Assembly: GCF_000243735.2 (NCBI RefSeq)
Contig: NZ_AHMP02000003.1
Span: 186,182 to 250,181, forward strand
From: Leptospira kmetyi serovar Malaysia str. Bejo-Iso9
GTDB lineage: Bacteria; Spirochaetota; Leptospiria; Leptospirales; Leptospiraceae
Length of the DNA: 64,000 bases
Direction: 5' to 3'
Shown here: one piece after another, positions 23,765 through 35,558 of the stretch
Numbering within the stretch: position 1 is the first letter of the stretch
How the letters are laid out: every line of letters starts with the position of its first letter
Made by a program: the position numbers and the translations under genes
The notes under the pieces: model-generated
What the model saw: only the letters and a program-made list of their open reading frames with translations
What the model was told of the DNA's origin: nothing
Database searches by the model: none

Positions 23765-24712
23765 ATGAATTATAAGATTCTATGGGCGACCTTTTTGCTT
23801 ACGGCCGCCTCGGCCCTGAACGCACAACAGGCATGGTCTCCGTACGAAAGACAGCTTTGGCTGAGGACGATTTTTATACACTCGGAATACGATTCCGCGT
23901 TTCTTGCAAACACAAAGGCGAATTACGACGACAACATTCGGATCAACACCGGAAACATCGTACTTGAATACGGTATCACGGATCGGCTTACGATCGATTT
24001 CGGAACCGGCTTCGGTAAATTGGGTAGGGCCAAACTCGTGGATCGTTACGGAGGTCTGATGCAGATTCCCGAAAGCCCGGACAAATACGGTTACTTGGAT
24101 ACCAGATTCGGAATTCGTTATAAGATTCTGGACGAGTTCGATCATGACAAGTGGTGGATTCCCACGATCTCCGTACGTGCGGGCGCGATCAAAAAAGGGG
24201 ATTACGATCGTAACCCTCAATCTCTCGGAGACGGCGCAAGCGGAGGAGAACTCAACGTGTATCTCGCGAAAGATTTCGACTTTCACGGACTCGGTGCGCT
24301 TGGAGAACTCAGCTATCGAAAAAGGGAGAATCCGGTTCCCGAAGACGTTCTCTATTACGCCGGTCTCTACTTAAGATTTTTTGAAAGTTTCTTTTTTACG
24401 GTCGGAGCGAGAGGACAAAAAGGACAAGGAGGTTACGCGTTTGCTGACCCGAGACAAGCCCCTCCTTTGAACTATCTCAATCTTACCGTTCCCGATACGA
24501 TTCCGGGAGTCAATCTATACGATCTCTGGATTCAAAAGGAACGCCCCGCTTGGGGAAGAAGGGAGGACTATCACAACGCGGAGGCTTCCTTGGGATTTAC
24601 GGATTCGTACGGAAACTTCTACAACCTGTATTATTCCCAGACATACGCGGGTTACAACACGGCAAAACTTCAGACGATCGGGTTTATCGTAAATTTCCCG
24701 TTCAACTTATAG
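23765..24712 (+). CDS. Outer-membrane beta-barrel protein
   Basis: The 315-residue protein has a signal peptide (MNYKILWATFLLTAASALNA, exactly 20 residues) and then alternating polar/hydrophobic beta strands with many aromatic and glycine residues, such as GNIVLEYGITDRLTIDFGTG and GFIVNFPFNL at the end. The terminal aromatic/hydrophobic strand is typical of barrels inserted by BamA. I cannot assign a porin family. Its place between two rhodanese lipoproteins suggests that it admits a substrate, or anchors the system, in the outer membrane. The gap to the next gene is 11 bases. Confidence 0.75.
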   Translation: MNYKILWATFLLTAASALNAQQAWSPYERQLWLRTIFIHSEYDSAFLANTKANYDDNIRINTGNIVLEYGITDRLTIDFGTGFGKLGRAKLVDRYGGLMQIPESPDKYGYLDTRFGIRYKILDEFDHDKWWIPTISVRAGAIKKGDYDRNPQSLGDGASGGELNVYLAKDFDFHGLGALGELSYRKRENPVPEDVLYYAGLYLRFFESFFFTVGARGQKGQGGYAFADPRQAPPLNYLNLTVPDTIPGVNLYDLWIQKERPAWGRREDYHNAEASLGFTDSYGNFYNLYYSQTYAGYNTAKLQTIGFIVNFPFNL

Positions 24713-24723
24713 GAGCGACAAAA

Positions 24724-26178
24724 ATGAGAATTCAAAAATTACTATATTCTATATTGGTCATATTCTTTGTTTTGTCCGGTTGTAAGGATAAGTCGAGCAA
24801 TTACGATTTTATACCGGCCGCGTTTAAGATTCATCTTCCGATTATTTTGAAGGTCAATACCGCCGAGGAATTGGCGAGTCCTTCCGCTGAGGATTACAAT
24901 CAAAACGATTTCGGTCTGGTGACTTATACGACGATCAACCGTTGGACTCAGGATTGGCCGAATCGAAAACCGGCGGGCGTTTACGGAAAGTTGTTCATCT
25001 TTCAAGTGCAGACGAGCGGAGTTCCTTCGGGTCAGTATATCTTTCCGAAGGCCGGAAGCGGTGTGAGCGTTTATCTTTTATCGGACGCGGATACGATCTT
25101 CGGTCAAACTCGAAACAACGGAGTGATCGACACGGAGACGATGGTTCCACAAGGATCTCAGATCGATTCTTTCCTGAAAAAATACGGGATCGATCTGCAA
25201 ACGGATCTTGTGGTTTTTGCGGCGGACACTCCGACTTCTTCCAATCTGCAACAATCTCTTCGAGGATGGTATGCGCTTCGTTATTGGGGAGCACCCGCAA
25301 AGAGTTTAGCGATTTTGAATGGAGCCGTTTCGTATCACGCGTCTCAAGGAAATTTCTTTACGACCGTTTCCGTTTCCGCAATCAATCCGAGCGGAGGTAA
25401 GGGCGTTCAGACTCTTTTGACGGACAACACGATCTTACAATCGACTCTTGCGGACGTGCTTCACATTGTAAGAGGAGGGAACACGAATTTTTTGAAGGTG
25501 ACTCCGATTCCGAGCAAGGGAGTTTTTATCGTGGATGCAAGATCGGCAGCGGAGTATGGAGGAACCGCTTCGAGCACGACGGGTCCTTCGGGAAAAACAT
25601 GCGCGACTCCGCCTTGTGTGACTCCGATCGAAGGTCATATCAAAGGCGCCGCGAACATTCCGTTTGCGAATTTGCTCGTCGATACGACGGTGAGTTTTCA
25701 GTTTAAAACGAAGTCACAGATCAAAAGCGTATTCGAGGCCGCGGGGTATCAAAGCGGACAGACCGTGATCACGTATTGCAGGACCAACGTCCGGTCCACG
25801 ATCACCGGATTTGCCGCGATCTCCATCATCGGAGTTCCGACCCGTTATTACGACGGATCTTGGATAGAATGGGGTTCACTTGCGACCGACAATCGAAATA
25901 TCAGCGACGATCAAAAATGGTCCAACCTCGCCGCGGTTTCTCCTTGGAGAACCAACGTGAGCGCGGTTACGGATAACCTGACTTTAAACCCGGATGCGAA
26001 CGTAGCGAAATACAGTTTTACCACGGCTCAATCTTTTTCCAGAGGTTCCAGTCAGTTAATCGACGAGGATAAAACCTATCTCATCACTACGAGTGGTTCC
26101 GGTTCGGGGAGCGGCGGAGGTGGCGGCGGCAGTTCGGGATCGGGAGGCGGAGGAGGCGGAAACGCTTGCGGAGGCTGA
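24724..26178 (+). CDS. Large rhodanese-domain lipoprotein, copy 2
   Basis: ATG 24724 is the start, about 484 residues, with GGAG shortly before it; the open frame upstream of it lies inside the barrel gene. The leader ends FFVLSGCKDK, a clear lipobox. The mature protein parallels the product of 21807-23243: NTAEELASPSAEDYNQNDFGL, read as NTAEELASPSAEDY plus NQNDFGL, then RWTQDWPNRKPAGVYG, then a rhodanese domain with VFIVDARSAAEYGG, EGHIKGAANIPF and TYCRTNVRS (Cys352). A Gly/Ser-rich tail follows (about 458-484) ending GGNACGG. The tail codons also contain the AGGAGG that serves the next gene. It is a probable membrane-anchored extracytoplasmic sulfurtransferase. Confidence 0.83.
   Translation: MRIQKLLYSILVIFFVLSGCKDKSSNYDFIPAAFKIHLPIILKVNTAEELASPSAEDYNQNDFGLVTYTTINRWTQDWPNRKPAGVYGKLFIFQVQTSGVPSGQYIFPKAGSGVSVYLLSDADTIFGQTRNNGVIDTETMVPQGSQIDSFLKKYGIDLQTDLVVFAADTPTSSNLQQSLRGWYALRYWGAPAKSLAILNGAVSYHASQGNFFTTVSVSAINPSGGKGVQTLLTDNTILQSTLADVLHIVRGGNTNFLKVTPIPSKGVFIVDARSAAEYGGTASSTTGPSGKTCATPPCVTPIEGHIKGAANIPFANLLVDTTVSFQFKTKSQIKSVFEAAGYQSGQTVITYCRTNVRSTITGFAAISIIGVPTRYYDGSWIEWGSLATDNRNISDDQKWSNLAAVSPWRTNVSAVTDNLTLNPDANVAKYSFTTAQSFSRGSSQLIDEDKTYLITTSGSGSGSGGGGGGSSGSGGGGGGNACGG
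26151..26156 (+). promoter_or_regulatory. Ribosome binding site inside the previous gene's Gly-rich tail
   Basis: AGGAGG ends nine bases before the TTG at 26166. It lies within the coding sequence of the rhodanese lipoprotein, whose glycine codons supply it. It decides the unusual TTG start of the cytochrome gene and implies translational coupling. Confidence 0.65.
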
Positions 26179-27437
26179 GATCGCACCGAATCTTCCATTC
26201 CGGTTTAAAAAACGTAAGAATACTTTGGATTTTTATAATATTCTTAAGTTGTAAAAAAGAATTTTTGGAGTCGCATTGGGCGACTCCAATTTCTTTCCAG
26301 GGGGAGCCGCCTTCGCATTATTCCGAACTGGAAAAAAGATTGGACCCGGAAAATTGCGGGACCTGTCACAAAGAACAATACGAAGCGTGGAGCGAAAGTT
26401 TTCATTCGAAAGCGAGCGGACCCGGTTTGCAATGGCAGTTAAAACGGATCGGCATCGAAGAATCCTCTTCCTGTTTTGCCTGCCATTCTCCCTTGATCGA
26501 AACGCAGAACTATCTTCGGGAATCCAAGTTCGGACTCTCAAAGAACCCGAGCGAAGTTTTATCGTATTTAAAAAAGGAAACGGTGGAGCGCGGAATTTCC
26601 TGCGCGTCTTGTCATGTTCGCAATCAGGTTCGTTACGGACCCCCGCCTCGAGAAGACAAACGGAACCGTTCTTCTTCGGGGTATAAGCCGCACGGAGGTT
26701 TTGTGGTTCAGAAAGAATTCGAATCTTCTCGCTTCTGTGTTTCTTGTCACGAAACTCCGGAATACGGAAAACCGGTAAACGGAAAAAGAATGATGGAAAC
26801 CTATGCGGAATGGGAACAAAGCCGATATGCGAAAGAACAAATCACATGCCAAAATTGTCATATGCCCGATCGTTCTCATACCTGGAGGGGAATCCACGAT
26901 CCTGTAATGACGGCTAACGCGGTGGCTTCCTCGCTCGGTTTTAAAAAGATCGAGGGAGAATGGTATGTCTACGCTTCCTTAAAAAATACGGGGGCGGGGC
27001 ATCGGTTTCCGACGTATTCCGTTCCGAAAGTGTTTCTTTATTTATCCTTGTATGAAAACGGAAAACAAAAACGGATTCTTGCCGAAAAAACGATCGGAAG
27101 AGTGACGGATCTCGATCTGCAACACGAATTCGAAGACACTCGTCTCTTGCCGGACGAAGAAGTCGTTTTAAAAGAGCGTCTAACGTCAGAGGAATTTAAA
27201 ACTCGTAAGGAGATTCGATTTATTGCGATCGTGGAGCCGGACGAGTTTTACGTTCGTATGTTTCAACACAACTGGGATCGCCGCAAAGAATTCGGAATTG
27301 AAGGCCGAGAGGAAAAACAATTGGAAGAGGCTTTGAAAAAGGCGAAGTCGACGCGTTATGTGCTATTTGAAAAGAAAATTCAGACTTCCTCTTTTACGGA
27401 GGGATTCTTTTCTTCGGATCTAAGCGTTTCAAAATAA
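26166..27437 (+). CDS. Pentaheme cytochrome c lipoprotein, second copy
   Basis: The frame opens at TTG 26166, overlapping the rhodanese lipoprotein by 13 bases, for 423 residues. A leader (RILWIFIIFLSCKKEF) ends in a lipobox-like LSC. Five CxxCH motifs follow: CGTCH, CFACH, CASCH, CVSCH and CQNCH. The spacing and the later GAGHRFPTYSVPKVFL match the paralogue at 13906-15264 (AGHSVPTGDPERH), so both belong to one c554-like family. It should be an extracytoplasmic electron carrier working with the sulfurtransferases. Its last 58 bases overlap the convergent histidine kinase gene. Confidence 0.87.
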   Translation: MRRLRSHRIFHSGLKNVRILWIFIIFLSCKKEFLESHWATPISFQGEPPSHYSELEKRLDPENCGTCHKEQYEAWSESFHSKASGPGLQWQLKRIGIEESSSCFACHSPLIETQNYLRESKFGLSKNPSEVLSYLKKETVERGISCASCHVRNQVRYGPPPREDKRNRSSSGYKPHGGFVVQKEFESSRFCVSCHETPEYGKPVNGKRMMETYAEWEQSRYAKEQITCQNCHMPDRSHTWRGIHDPVMTANAVASSLGFKKIEGEWYVYASLKNTGAGHRFPTYSVPKVFLYLSLYENGKQKRILAEKTIGRVTDLDLQHEFEDTRLLPDEEVVLKERLTSEEFKTRKEIRFIAIVEPDEFYVRMFQHNWDRRKEFGIEGREEKQLEEALKKAKSTRYVLFEKKIQTSSFTEGFFSSDLSVSK

Positions 27438-30058
27438 GAATCGGAGATCGGAAATTCGATTCTAAAACAAGCGCCCACTGCGGACGAAACGAGTTCGATC
27501 GTACCGTCGTATTTTTCCACGATCCGTTTGCAGATATCCAAACCCAAACCGATTCCTTCTCCCTGTTCCTTAGTGGAAAAGAAAGGATCGAAGATCTTCG
27601 ATTGGATTTCTTTCGGAATTCCCGGTCCGTTGTCCTGAAAGAAAATTTGAATCCGATTTCGATCGGCGATCACGGAGCCGTAGATATCCACGTTTCCGTT
27701 TCCTTCCGTAGCTTGAACCGCGTTTAGAATCATATGCGTCCAAACCTGATTGATCTCTTCCGGATCACAATCGATCGGAGGAAGATTGGCAAGATTCAAA
27801 CGAAGAACCGTATCTCTTAGGGAAAGTTTCAGATTGCTGTCCAAAACCTTTTGAATCGATTTTTCGATCGGAATCGGAGTAGGAGAACGGTTCGAGGAAA
27901 GGGAAGAATAGGAACTGAGCGCGAACACGGTCTTTCTCGTTTTTTCAACCGAAAGACGCATAACGCTGATGTTTCTTAGGAAAGAAAGCGTGGAATCGAT
28001 AAAACCCAAAAGTTCGAACACGTCCGGATGATTCAAAAACGGGGACCATCGTTCATGAACGTCCTGAAGTCCGAGTTCGGTCAAAAGGATCGAAATCCGT
28101 TCCGCGTGGAGAATATGATAAAAATTTAATGTTTTTTCCAGGGACTTTGCCTGTTGTCTCATCTTGAAACCGAGAGGAGGTTCCTGGGAATCCATGGCGA
28201 TCGCATAGATTTCAAAAAAGGAATTCCGGTCCTCTTCGTTCAATCGGGGAATCGTGACCGAAACCTGAAAAATCTTATTCTGAAAGGATTGGGAAACGGC
28301 TTCTATGGTTTGTAAACCTGCTTTGATCGCTCCGAGAGGATTGTTGATCTCGTGCGCGATGCTCGTTACGAGTTGTCCGAGGCTCGCCCATTTTTCGGAA
28401 GAGATCAGTTTGTTCTGCGCGTTTTTCAGTTCCTGAAGAGCGTCTTCGAGTTCTTTTTTTTGGATCTCGATGATTCGAGTTCGCATTAAAATTTCGCCGT
28501 TCGCCTTTCTCAAATCCTCGGCTTGTCTCCAATCGGTTACGTCGAAAACGATTCCGGATAAGGTTCCCGAAAGTTTTTCGTCCTTGGGAGGTTCGGACAT
28601 TCCCCATCCGCCTCTGGCTCGGAACCAACGAACTCCTTCGGGAAGAACGTTCGGAAAAAGGATCTCGATCTCGTTCGAATTTCCGTATACGAATTTTTGA
28701 ACGTAACGAACCATCTCCATTCTTTGCGCGCGATGAAATCGTTTTAGAAAATCGCGGATTCTCATCTTTCTCGTTTCATCCACGGATAAACCGGAGATTT
28801 CCCCTTCGGGAAAGAATACGATTCCGCTTTTAAAGTCGAGCTCCCAAGTCGCCATACCCGCGCCGAGCAGGGCCATTCTCAGCTTCTGATTGTTTTTACC
28901 GATGATCGTATTCGAAAGTTGTAATTCCGCTAAGACGTTTTTTAAACTTCTCCGCATCGAATCGAGGGAATGAACCAGGGTCCCCAACTCGTTGTCCTCG
29001 GTGGGAGGAATCGCCGCGTTCAGATTTCCCTTTTCGATCTCCTTTGAAAACGCTTCCGCTTTGGAAAGTCCGTTTAAAAACCATTTTTTTAATGCGAAGT
29101 TGAGAAAACCCAGAGCGAACAACGAAAACAAAAACGTAAGAATCGCGTTTTTTAAAATCAAACCGGCGAGTTCCTCGTAAAATATCGAATGGGGAATTCC
29201 CACTTCGATAAAGAGCTCGGTTCCCGAGTTCGAAAAACGCATCGGAAGAATCGCCCTGTAATACCGTTCTTCGTCGAAGGTGGACGCGGTTTTCACTTCA
29301 TTCTTCAGAAAATCGGAGGAATGCAAAGGAGGTTCTTCGCCCAAAGGAGGAGGAAGAGAGCTGAAATCGGGAAAGATGATTCTCGCGTAACCCTTTCCTT
29401 GTAAGGGCTTGAAGGACTTTATCTTTTCGGAAAAATCTTTCAACGTAAAGTCGATCCCGAGTACTCCCGCAAAAACTCCGTTTCGAATCACGGGCGTGAT
29501 CAAGGAAACGATCCAGATTCTATGACCGCCCGCGTAATAAAGATAAGGGCTCATCACTACGTCGCGTTTCGTTTTTTTAGGAGTGAAATAATACGTCGTT
29601 TCGCTCGTATCTTTTTCGAAGTTCACGTTCACGTCCACGGTGAGTTCCGTGGAAGACTTGGATTTGTTCACGTAGTAGATCAATCTTCCCGTGGAGTCGT
29701 GGCCGAACGTATTTTTATACCGCGCGTCCATACCGTCGAACGCGTTCGGTTCGAAGATCGTCCAAGTTCCGAAAACGAGATCGTTCTCCCGCGTAAGTCC
29801 TTTTAAAAGTTCGAGGATTTCGGCCCGGTTTTGTTTGGAGGTTTGAACCACGTCCTTGATTCCGATCAGACGATCGAAGGGTCTTCCGAAAGAACTTTCC
29901 ACTTCCCTTTGGATTCGAAGCGATTCGATGAGAACGATTCTTCTTTCGTCCTTTTTAAACTCAGTATACGTAAGGATCGATTGGGCGATCGTGATGAGCA
30001 GAAACGCAAACAACACGGCGCCGGAAAGATACAGTGTGATTTTTTTTCGGAGACTCAT
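27380..30058 (-). CDS. Cache-HAMP-PAS sensor histidine kinase
   Basis: The 892-residue protein has TM1 (about 8-30), a periplasmic double-Cache-like domain (about 40-300), TM2 (about 305-325), a HAMP linker (about 327-380), a PAS-like region with PAC-like ending (about 395-515), a coiled coil and the kinase core. The phospho-acceptor H-box is SIAHEINNPLGAIKAG; the ATPase domain shows HMILNAVQATEGNG (N box), DNGPGIP (G1) and GIGLGLDICKRIV (G2). A helical insert of about 140 residues separates the H-box and N-box. It has no receiver domain, and no response regulator gene adjoins it, so its partner is elsewhere. It converges with, and overlaps, the cytochrome gene. Confidence 0.92.
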   Translation of the reverse strand: MSLRKKITLYLSGAVLFAFLLITIAQSILTYTEFKKDERRIVLIESLRIQREVESSFGRPFDRLIGIKDVVQTSKQNRAEILELLKGLTRENDLVFGTWTIFEPNAFDGMDARYKNTFGHDSTGRLIYYVNKSKSSTELTVDVNVNFEKDTSETTYYFTPKKTKRDVVMSPYLYYAGGHRIWIVSLITPVIRNGVFAGVLGIDFTLKDFSEKIKSFKPLQGKGYARIIFPDFSSLPPPLGEEPPLHSSDFLKNEVKTASTFDEERYYRAILPMRFSNSGTELFIEVGIPHSIFYEELAGLILKNAILTFLFSLFALGFLNFALKKWFLNGLSKAEAFSKEIEKGNLNAAIPPTEDNELGTLVHSLDSMRRSLKNVLAELQLSNTIIGKNNQKLRMALLGAGMATWELDFKSGIVFFPEGEISGLSVDETRKMRIRDFLKRFHRAQRMEMVRYVQKFVYGNSNEIEILFPNVLPEGVRWFRARGGWGMSEPPKDEKLSGTLSGIVFDVTDWRQAEDLRKANGEILMRTRIIEIQKKELEDALQELKNAQNKLISSEKWASLGQLVTSIAHEINNPLGAIKAGLQTIEAVSQSFQNKIFQVSVTIPRLNEEDRNSFFEIYAIAMDSQEPPLGFKMRQQAKSLEKTLNFYHILHAERISILLTELGLQDVHERWSPFLNHPDVFELLGFIDSTLSFLRNISVMRLSVEKTRKTVFALSSYSSLSSNRSPTPIPIEKSIQKVLDSNLKLSLRDTVLRLNLANLPPIDCDPEEINQVWTHMILNAVQATEGNGNVDIYGSVIADRNRIQIFFQDNGPGIPKEIQSKIFDPFFSTKEQGEGIGLGLDICKRIVEKYDGTIELVSSAVGACFRIEFPISDSYFETLRSEEKNPSVKEEV

Positions 30059-30165
30059 CAGAGTTCTTTTTCAATTCCTGGAAGATCGTAGATTTTCACG
30101 GGAATTCGACGAATGTAAAATCATTTTCGGGACGAGGTATGATTTTATCTCGTTTAAGGGGAAAA

Positions 30166-30195
30166 GGGCAAGCCCGTTTTCGGACGGACGGGCTT
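30166..30195 (-). terminator. Candidate terminator for the CPA2 antiporter gene
   Basis: On the minus strand AAGCCCGT pairs with ACGGGCTT across a 10-base loop, with GCCCTTTTCC after it. The T-run is short and interrupted, so strength is uncertain. It lies just after the stop of the antiporter gene. Confidence 0.45.
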
Positions 30196-30212
30196 CTTTT
30201 CAAAAGAATCGA

Positions 30213-32438
<2,226 letters not shown>

Positions 32439-32527
32439 CGGGGAAACCCTCGTTTGAAGGCATTCTCCGATCGATTTCCCGTTTCGTCATTCAGATTTTT
32501 TAAACGACAAACGTCCTCCCGGATATG

Positions 32528-33382
32528 TTACGGGACGATCGATTCTTCCTGAAGAATTTTAGAAGCAAGCTTGGCCGCTTCCAAAGGAGTGGAGGGTTGT
32601 CCCACGACTCTCACTCTTGTAAGAAGAATCCACTGCACGTTCGATTTTTGAAACGAAGTCCAGAACCAAGAGTTCGCTTCGTCTTGCGTATAATGGAACG
32701 CCGAATCCGATTTGTAATCCTCCACGCCGTTCCAATCTCCCGTGAGATCGTGGCTCCCGCTCGCGTTCGAAAGGGAACCGGGGGTTCTTTTCAGAAGATT
32801 GAAAACGGTGGAGATCGTCTTATTGCGGAAAGGCGGGGCCGGTTCCTGAAGTCGGATTAATAAATCTGCGAATTCGGAAGGGGAAACGTTATACGAACCG
32901 TCGAGCCAAAAGGAATTCCGAGTCGAAGGAACCGGATTCGAAAACGCGCCCGTTTTTTCCAAAAGAGGTTTTCCCTTTTCGGGTCCGATATCGTTCCAGA
33001 GTTTCGTAAAATACCAATGCACCGAATATTCAAGTGCCGATTTTAAATTCTGATCCTTTTGCCATCGAATATACGGATGTCTCGTTTTATCCCAGAAAAA
33101 AAGGGATTGGTCTTCCTTGAGATAGCCGCTTTCCAAGGCGACTAAGGCGAGATAAGGATGAAACAGGGACGAAGGCGGGGTTTTGTAAAAACATTCATCT
33201 TTTTGAAAGTAGATTTTGTTTCTTGCGGTTTGGTTGATCAGGATCGCACAGAGAAACTTTCCTTCTCCGTTTAGATTTTTTTCGGAAAAAGGCATCGGAG
33301 GAAGGGAAGGAATTACCGGATCGCTTTTGCAGGAAAAAATCCAGACGAAAATGAGAACAAGGGATAAGAATGAATTCTTCAC
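32528..33382 (-). CDS. Class D beta-lactamase-like lipoprotein lacking catalytic lysines
   Basis: The 284-residue protein has a leader ending [10 protein letters not shown], a lipobox. The rest follows the class D beta-lactamase/penicillin-binding fold: [22 protein letters not shown], read as [10 protein letters not shown] plus [12 protein letters not shown], corresponds to the WDG...NQDQDLRSA part of OXA enzymes, and [14 protein letters not shown] to their FWLDG..ISA.EQ segment. Catalytic motifs are altered. The STFK motif reads SLFH, so the carbamylated lysine is lost; the SxV motif reads SVH; and the KTG motif seems to be LTG. I therefore infer a non-hydrolytic protein, perhaps a penicillin- or peptidoglycan-binding sensor. 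Motif equivalence comes from eye alignment. Confidence 0.75.
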   Translation of the reverse strand: MKNSFLSLVLIFVWIFSCKSDPVIPSLPPMPFSEKNLNGEGKFLCAILINQTARNKIYFQKDECFYKTPPSSLFHPYLALVALESGYLKEDQSLFFWDKTRHPYIRWQKDQNLKSALEYSVHWYFTKLWNDIGPEKGKPLLEKTGAFSNPVPSTRNSFWLDGSYNVSPSEFADLLIRLQEPAPPFRNKTISTVFNLLKRTPGSLSNASGSHDLTGDWNGVEDYKSDSAFHYTQDEANSWFWTSFQKSNVQWILLTRVRVVGQPSTPLEAAKLASKILQEESIVP

Positions 33383-33397
33383 TTGAATTCAAGCGAA

Positions 33398-33916
33398 TCA
33401 GTTCAAGAGAGAGATGCAAATCAAAATTAATGCGACCGGAATGTAAAAGAAGAAGAAATAAATCTTTCCGGCTTTCTTCCAAGGTTTTTCCATTTTGGGA
33501 CGGAGGATTTCCAGAAGTTCTTTTTCGTCCGCTTGGTACAACTCGGAGGAATCGTTCATCCCGTAGATATGAGAAGCCAGACGTTTGAAGGTTTTTTCCC
33601 TGTGGACTTCCAAGTATTTTTTACTGATCGCGACGAGTTCTTCGTTCTTTGAAAACAGATTTCGAAACACGTTCGGAATCTCGTAAAACTTTCCGATCAG
33701 AAGACTTGAAAATCGCGTGAAAAGCCCCAGATAAAACAGAGAAGCGTATTTGACCGCCTCGAGTTTTAAACCGAAGACGATGATAAAACAAATCAGATAC
33801 GCGCCGTAGCCTACGATCAATCCTGCTCTTCCTAAAAATCGGCTCCAAAAGACCTCTCGTTCGAATTCTAAATCCAGGGTTTCTAAGGACGGAAGCGCGC
33901 GTTTTGTATCTGTCAT
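33398..33916 (-). CDS. Small membrane protein of unknown function
   Basis: About 172 residues from ATG 33916 ([10 protein letters not shown]); ATG 33955 is an alternative that adds 13 residues, and neither has a good ribosome site. Two hydrophobic segments occur near residues 28-60, and one at the C-terminus (about 150-170). The middle part is charged and helical. The gene lies 15 bases upstream of the beta-lactamase-like gene on the same strand and probably shares its transcript. I do not recognise the family. A GAGAATATTCTC palindrome lies at 33931-33942, between the two possible starts. Confidence 0.65.
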   Translation of the reverse strand: MTDTKRALPSLETLDLEFEREVFWSRFLGRAGLIVGYGAYLICFIIVFGLKLEAVKYASLFYLGLFTRFSSLLIGKFYEIPNVFRNLFSKNEELVAISKKYLEVHREKTFKRLASHIYGMNDSSELYQADEKELLEILRPKMEKPWKKAGKIYFFFFYIPVALILICISLLN

Positions 33917-34218
33917 GGTAAATTCAAAAAAGAGAATATTCTCCCCTCTATCCATGCAAAATTGCGCCCGCTAAATGACAAGAAAATCGTTTTGCAGGAA
34001 TTCTCGAAACTCCGGAGCGTCGCCCCGATTCTTTTGGATCGATATCGATTCCTCCCGAAATCCGAAGACGAATCTTTCGAATTCGGTGAGTGCCGTTTAC
34101 CGAACGTCTTTTCGTTTTTATCTTTTGTCTATGTCGCATCCCGGCTTTTTAAGAATCTTTTTTCTTCACCTGGAATCCGAGGTTTAAACCGAAAATCTTT
34201 TCATACGAGGCTTCCTGG

Positions 34219-35370
34219 ATGTCGATCGCACTCAAAAGAAAAGAAAGAAAAATTCAAACCGGAGAATTCTGGACTTCGCGCCAGAGACAATCTCATTCCA
34301 TTCACTACAGCGTCAGTTACCGCGCCTCGTTCAAACCGGAACTTCCCGCGTTCTTTTTGGACAAATATCTTTCCAAACACAAAGGAGTCGTTCTCGATCC
34401 GTTCGGCGGAAGGGGAACCACTTCGATCCAAGCGAACTTGGAAGGTCATACCGCGATTCACAACGATATCAGTCCCATGTCCTTGTTTCTTGCAAAGTCG
34501 AGACAGACGATTCCTTCCATGGAAAGTATGGAAAAAATTTTGGATCGTCTGGATTTAAAAAAGAAAACCAAGGAAGAGAAAGAAGACAAGGATCTGCTCG
34601 CCTTTTATCACAAGGACACGTTAAACGAAATCAAGAACTTAAAAAGAATTCTTTCCCAGGATTCTTCTCCGGAAATTCAATACATCGGAGTTACGGCTCT
34701 TTCCAGACTGCACGGTCATAGCGACGGATTCTTTTCGGTGTACAGTTTTCCTCAGATTTCGATTCCTCCTTCCGCGCAAAAACGCAACAACGAAAAAAAG
34801 GGAGTCAAACCGGAATACAAGGAGATCAAATCCCGGATCTTGCAGAAGATGAAACGGGATTTAAAAACTCCTCTGCCTCCTTTTTATCACGAGTTCTCGG
34901 GAAGGAACCGTTATACGAACCATTCTTCCCTGCATCTGGAATCTCTCGAAGACAGCGTCGCGGATTTGGCCGTTACGTCTCCGCCTTTTCTCGATAAGGT
35001 GAACTACGAGGAAGACAACTGGCTTCGATATTGGTTTTTGGAAATCGAACTTCCCGATCATAAAAAGCCGAGTATCTTTTCGACGCTTTCGGCTTGGACC
35101 GATTTCATTCACGGAACCTTGGAAGAACTTTCCCGCGTTTTGAAGCCGGAAGGAGTTTGTGTGATGGAAGTGGGCGATATCAAAAAGGGCGCGACCGTCT
35201 TCAATTTGGATGAGTATGTGATTCAGGCGGCCAACGGCTCCGGTTTGGAATGGGAAACCACGTTTATCAACGATCAAAAGTTTACGAAACTTTCCAATTG
35301 TTGGAATGTTTCAAACAACGAGAAAGGAACGAATTCGAACCGCTGCGTCGTGTTTCGGAATTACAAGTAA
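34219..35370 (+). CDS. Site-specific DNA methyltransferase, SAM motif first
   Basis: The 383-residue enzyme has the SAM-binding motif [16 protein letters not shown] near the N-terminus (about residues 55-70) and the catalytic motif [12 protein letters not shown] in the second half (about 253-264). This order, opposite to that of the methyltransferase at 18324-19415, places it in another class. SPPF is compatible with N4-cytosine or N6-adenine modification. GAGG about 9 bases before ATG 34219 supports the start. No nuclease gene adjoins it, so it looks like an orphan methylase. A repeat-rich gap follows. Confidence 0.85.
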   Translation: MSIALKRKERKIQTGEFWTSRQRQSHSIHYSVSYRASFKPELPAFFLDKYLSKHKGVVLDPFGGRGTTSIQANLEGHTAIHNDISPMSLFLAKSRQTIPSMESMEKILDRLDLKKKTKEEKEDKDLLAFYHKDTLNEIKNLKRILSQDSSPEIQYIGVTALSRLHGHSDGFFSVYSFPQISIPPSAQKRNNEKKGVKPEYKEIKSRILQKMKRDLKTPLPPFYHEFSGRNRYTNHSSLHLESLEDSVADLAVTSPPFLDKVNYEEDNWLRYWFLEIELPDHKKPSIFSTLSAWTDFIHGTLEELSRVLKPEGVCVMEVGDIKKGATVFNLDEYVIQAANGSGLEWETTFINDQKFTKLSNCWNVSNNEKGTNSNRCVVFRNYK

Positions 35371-35380
35371 AAAAGGAAAC

Positions 35381-35558
35381 TGTAGGAACTCCCGCACGTT
35401 TTCAGGCCGCAACCGCTAACGCGGTCGCGCCACTTCGGGCTCGCGAAGTCTCGCTCGGTCTAAACGCGAGAAGGAATTTCCTAAAATTCGACTCGTACTT
35501 TGGATCGCGCGTTTAGACTAAACCCTGCGTGTCGCTTTCGGGTGTGGGAACTCCTACA
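35381..35558. repeat. Inverted-repeat element upstream of the flagellar operon
   Basis: The outer ends, TGTAGGAACTCCCGCA (35381-35396) and TGTGGGAACTCCTACA (35543-35558), are imperfect inverted copies of each other. Inside them, GTCTAAACGCG (35458-35468) and CGCGTTTAGAC (35508-35518) are perfect complements. Further small hairpins (ACCGC/GCGGT, CTTCG/CGAAG) lie between. No open frame with protein character is present. It looks like a small non-autonomous repeat of the kind scattered in Leptospira intergenic regions. Together with the flanks it fills the 386 bases between the methyltransferase and flgG, and I see no other feature there apart from GAGGG (35741-35745) before flgG. Confidence 0.55.

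Noticed and set aside
24550..24723. N-terminal extension of the second rhodanese lipoprotein frame
   Set aside because: It overlaps the barrel gene and would put 58 residues before an evident lipoprotein signal peptide.
33962..34558. 198-codon frame on the plus strand before the second DNA methyltransferase
   Set aside because: It overlaps the methyltransferase in another frame and lacks protein-like character.
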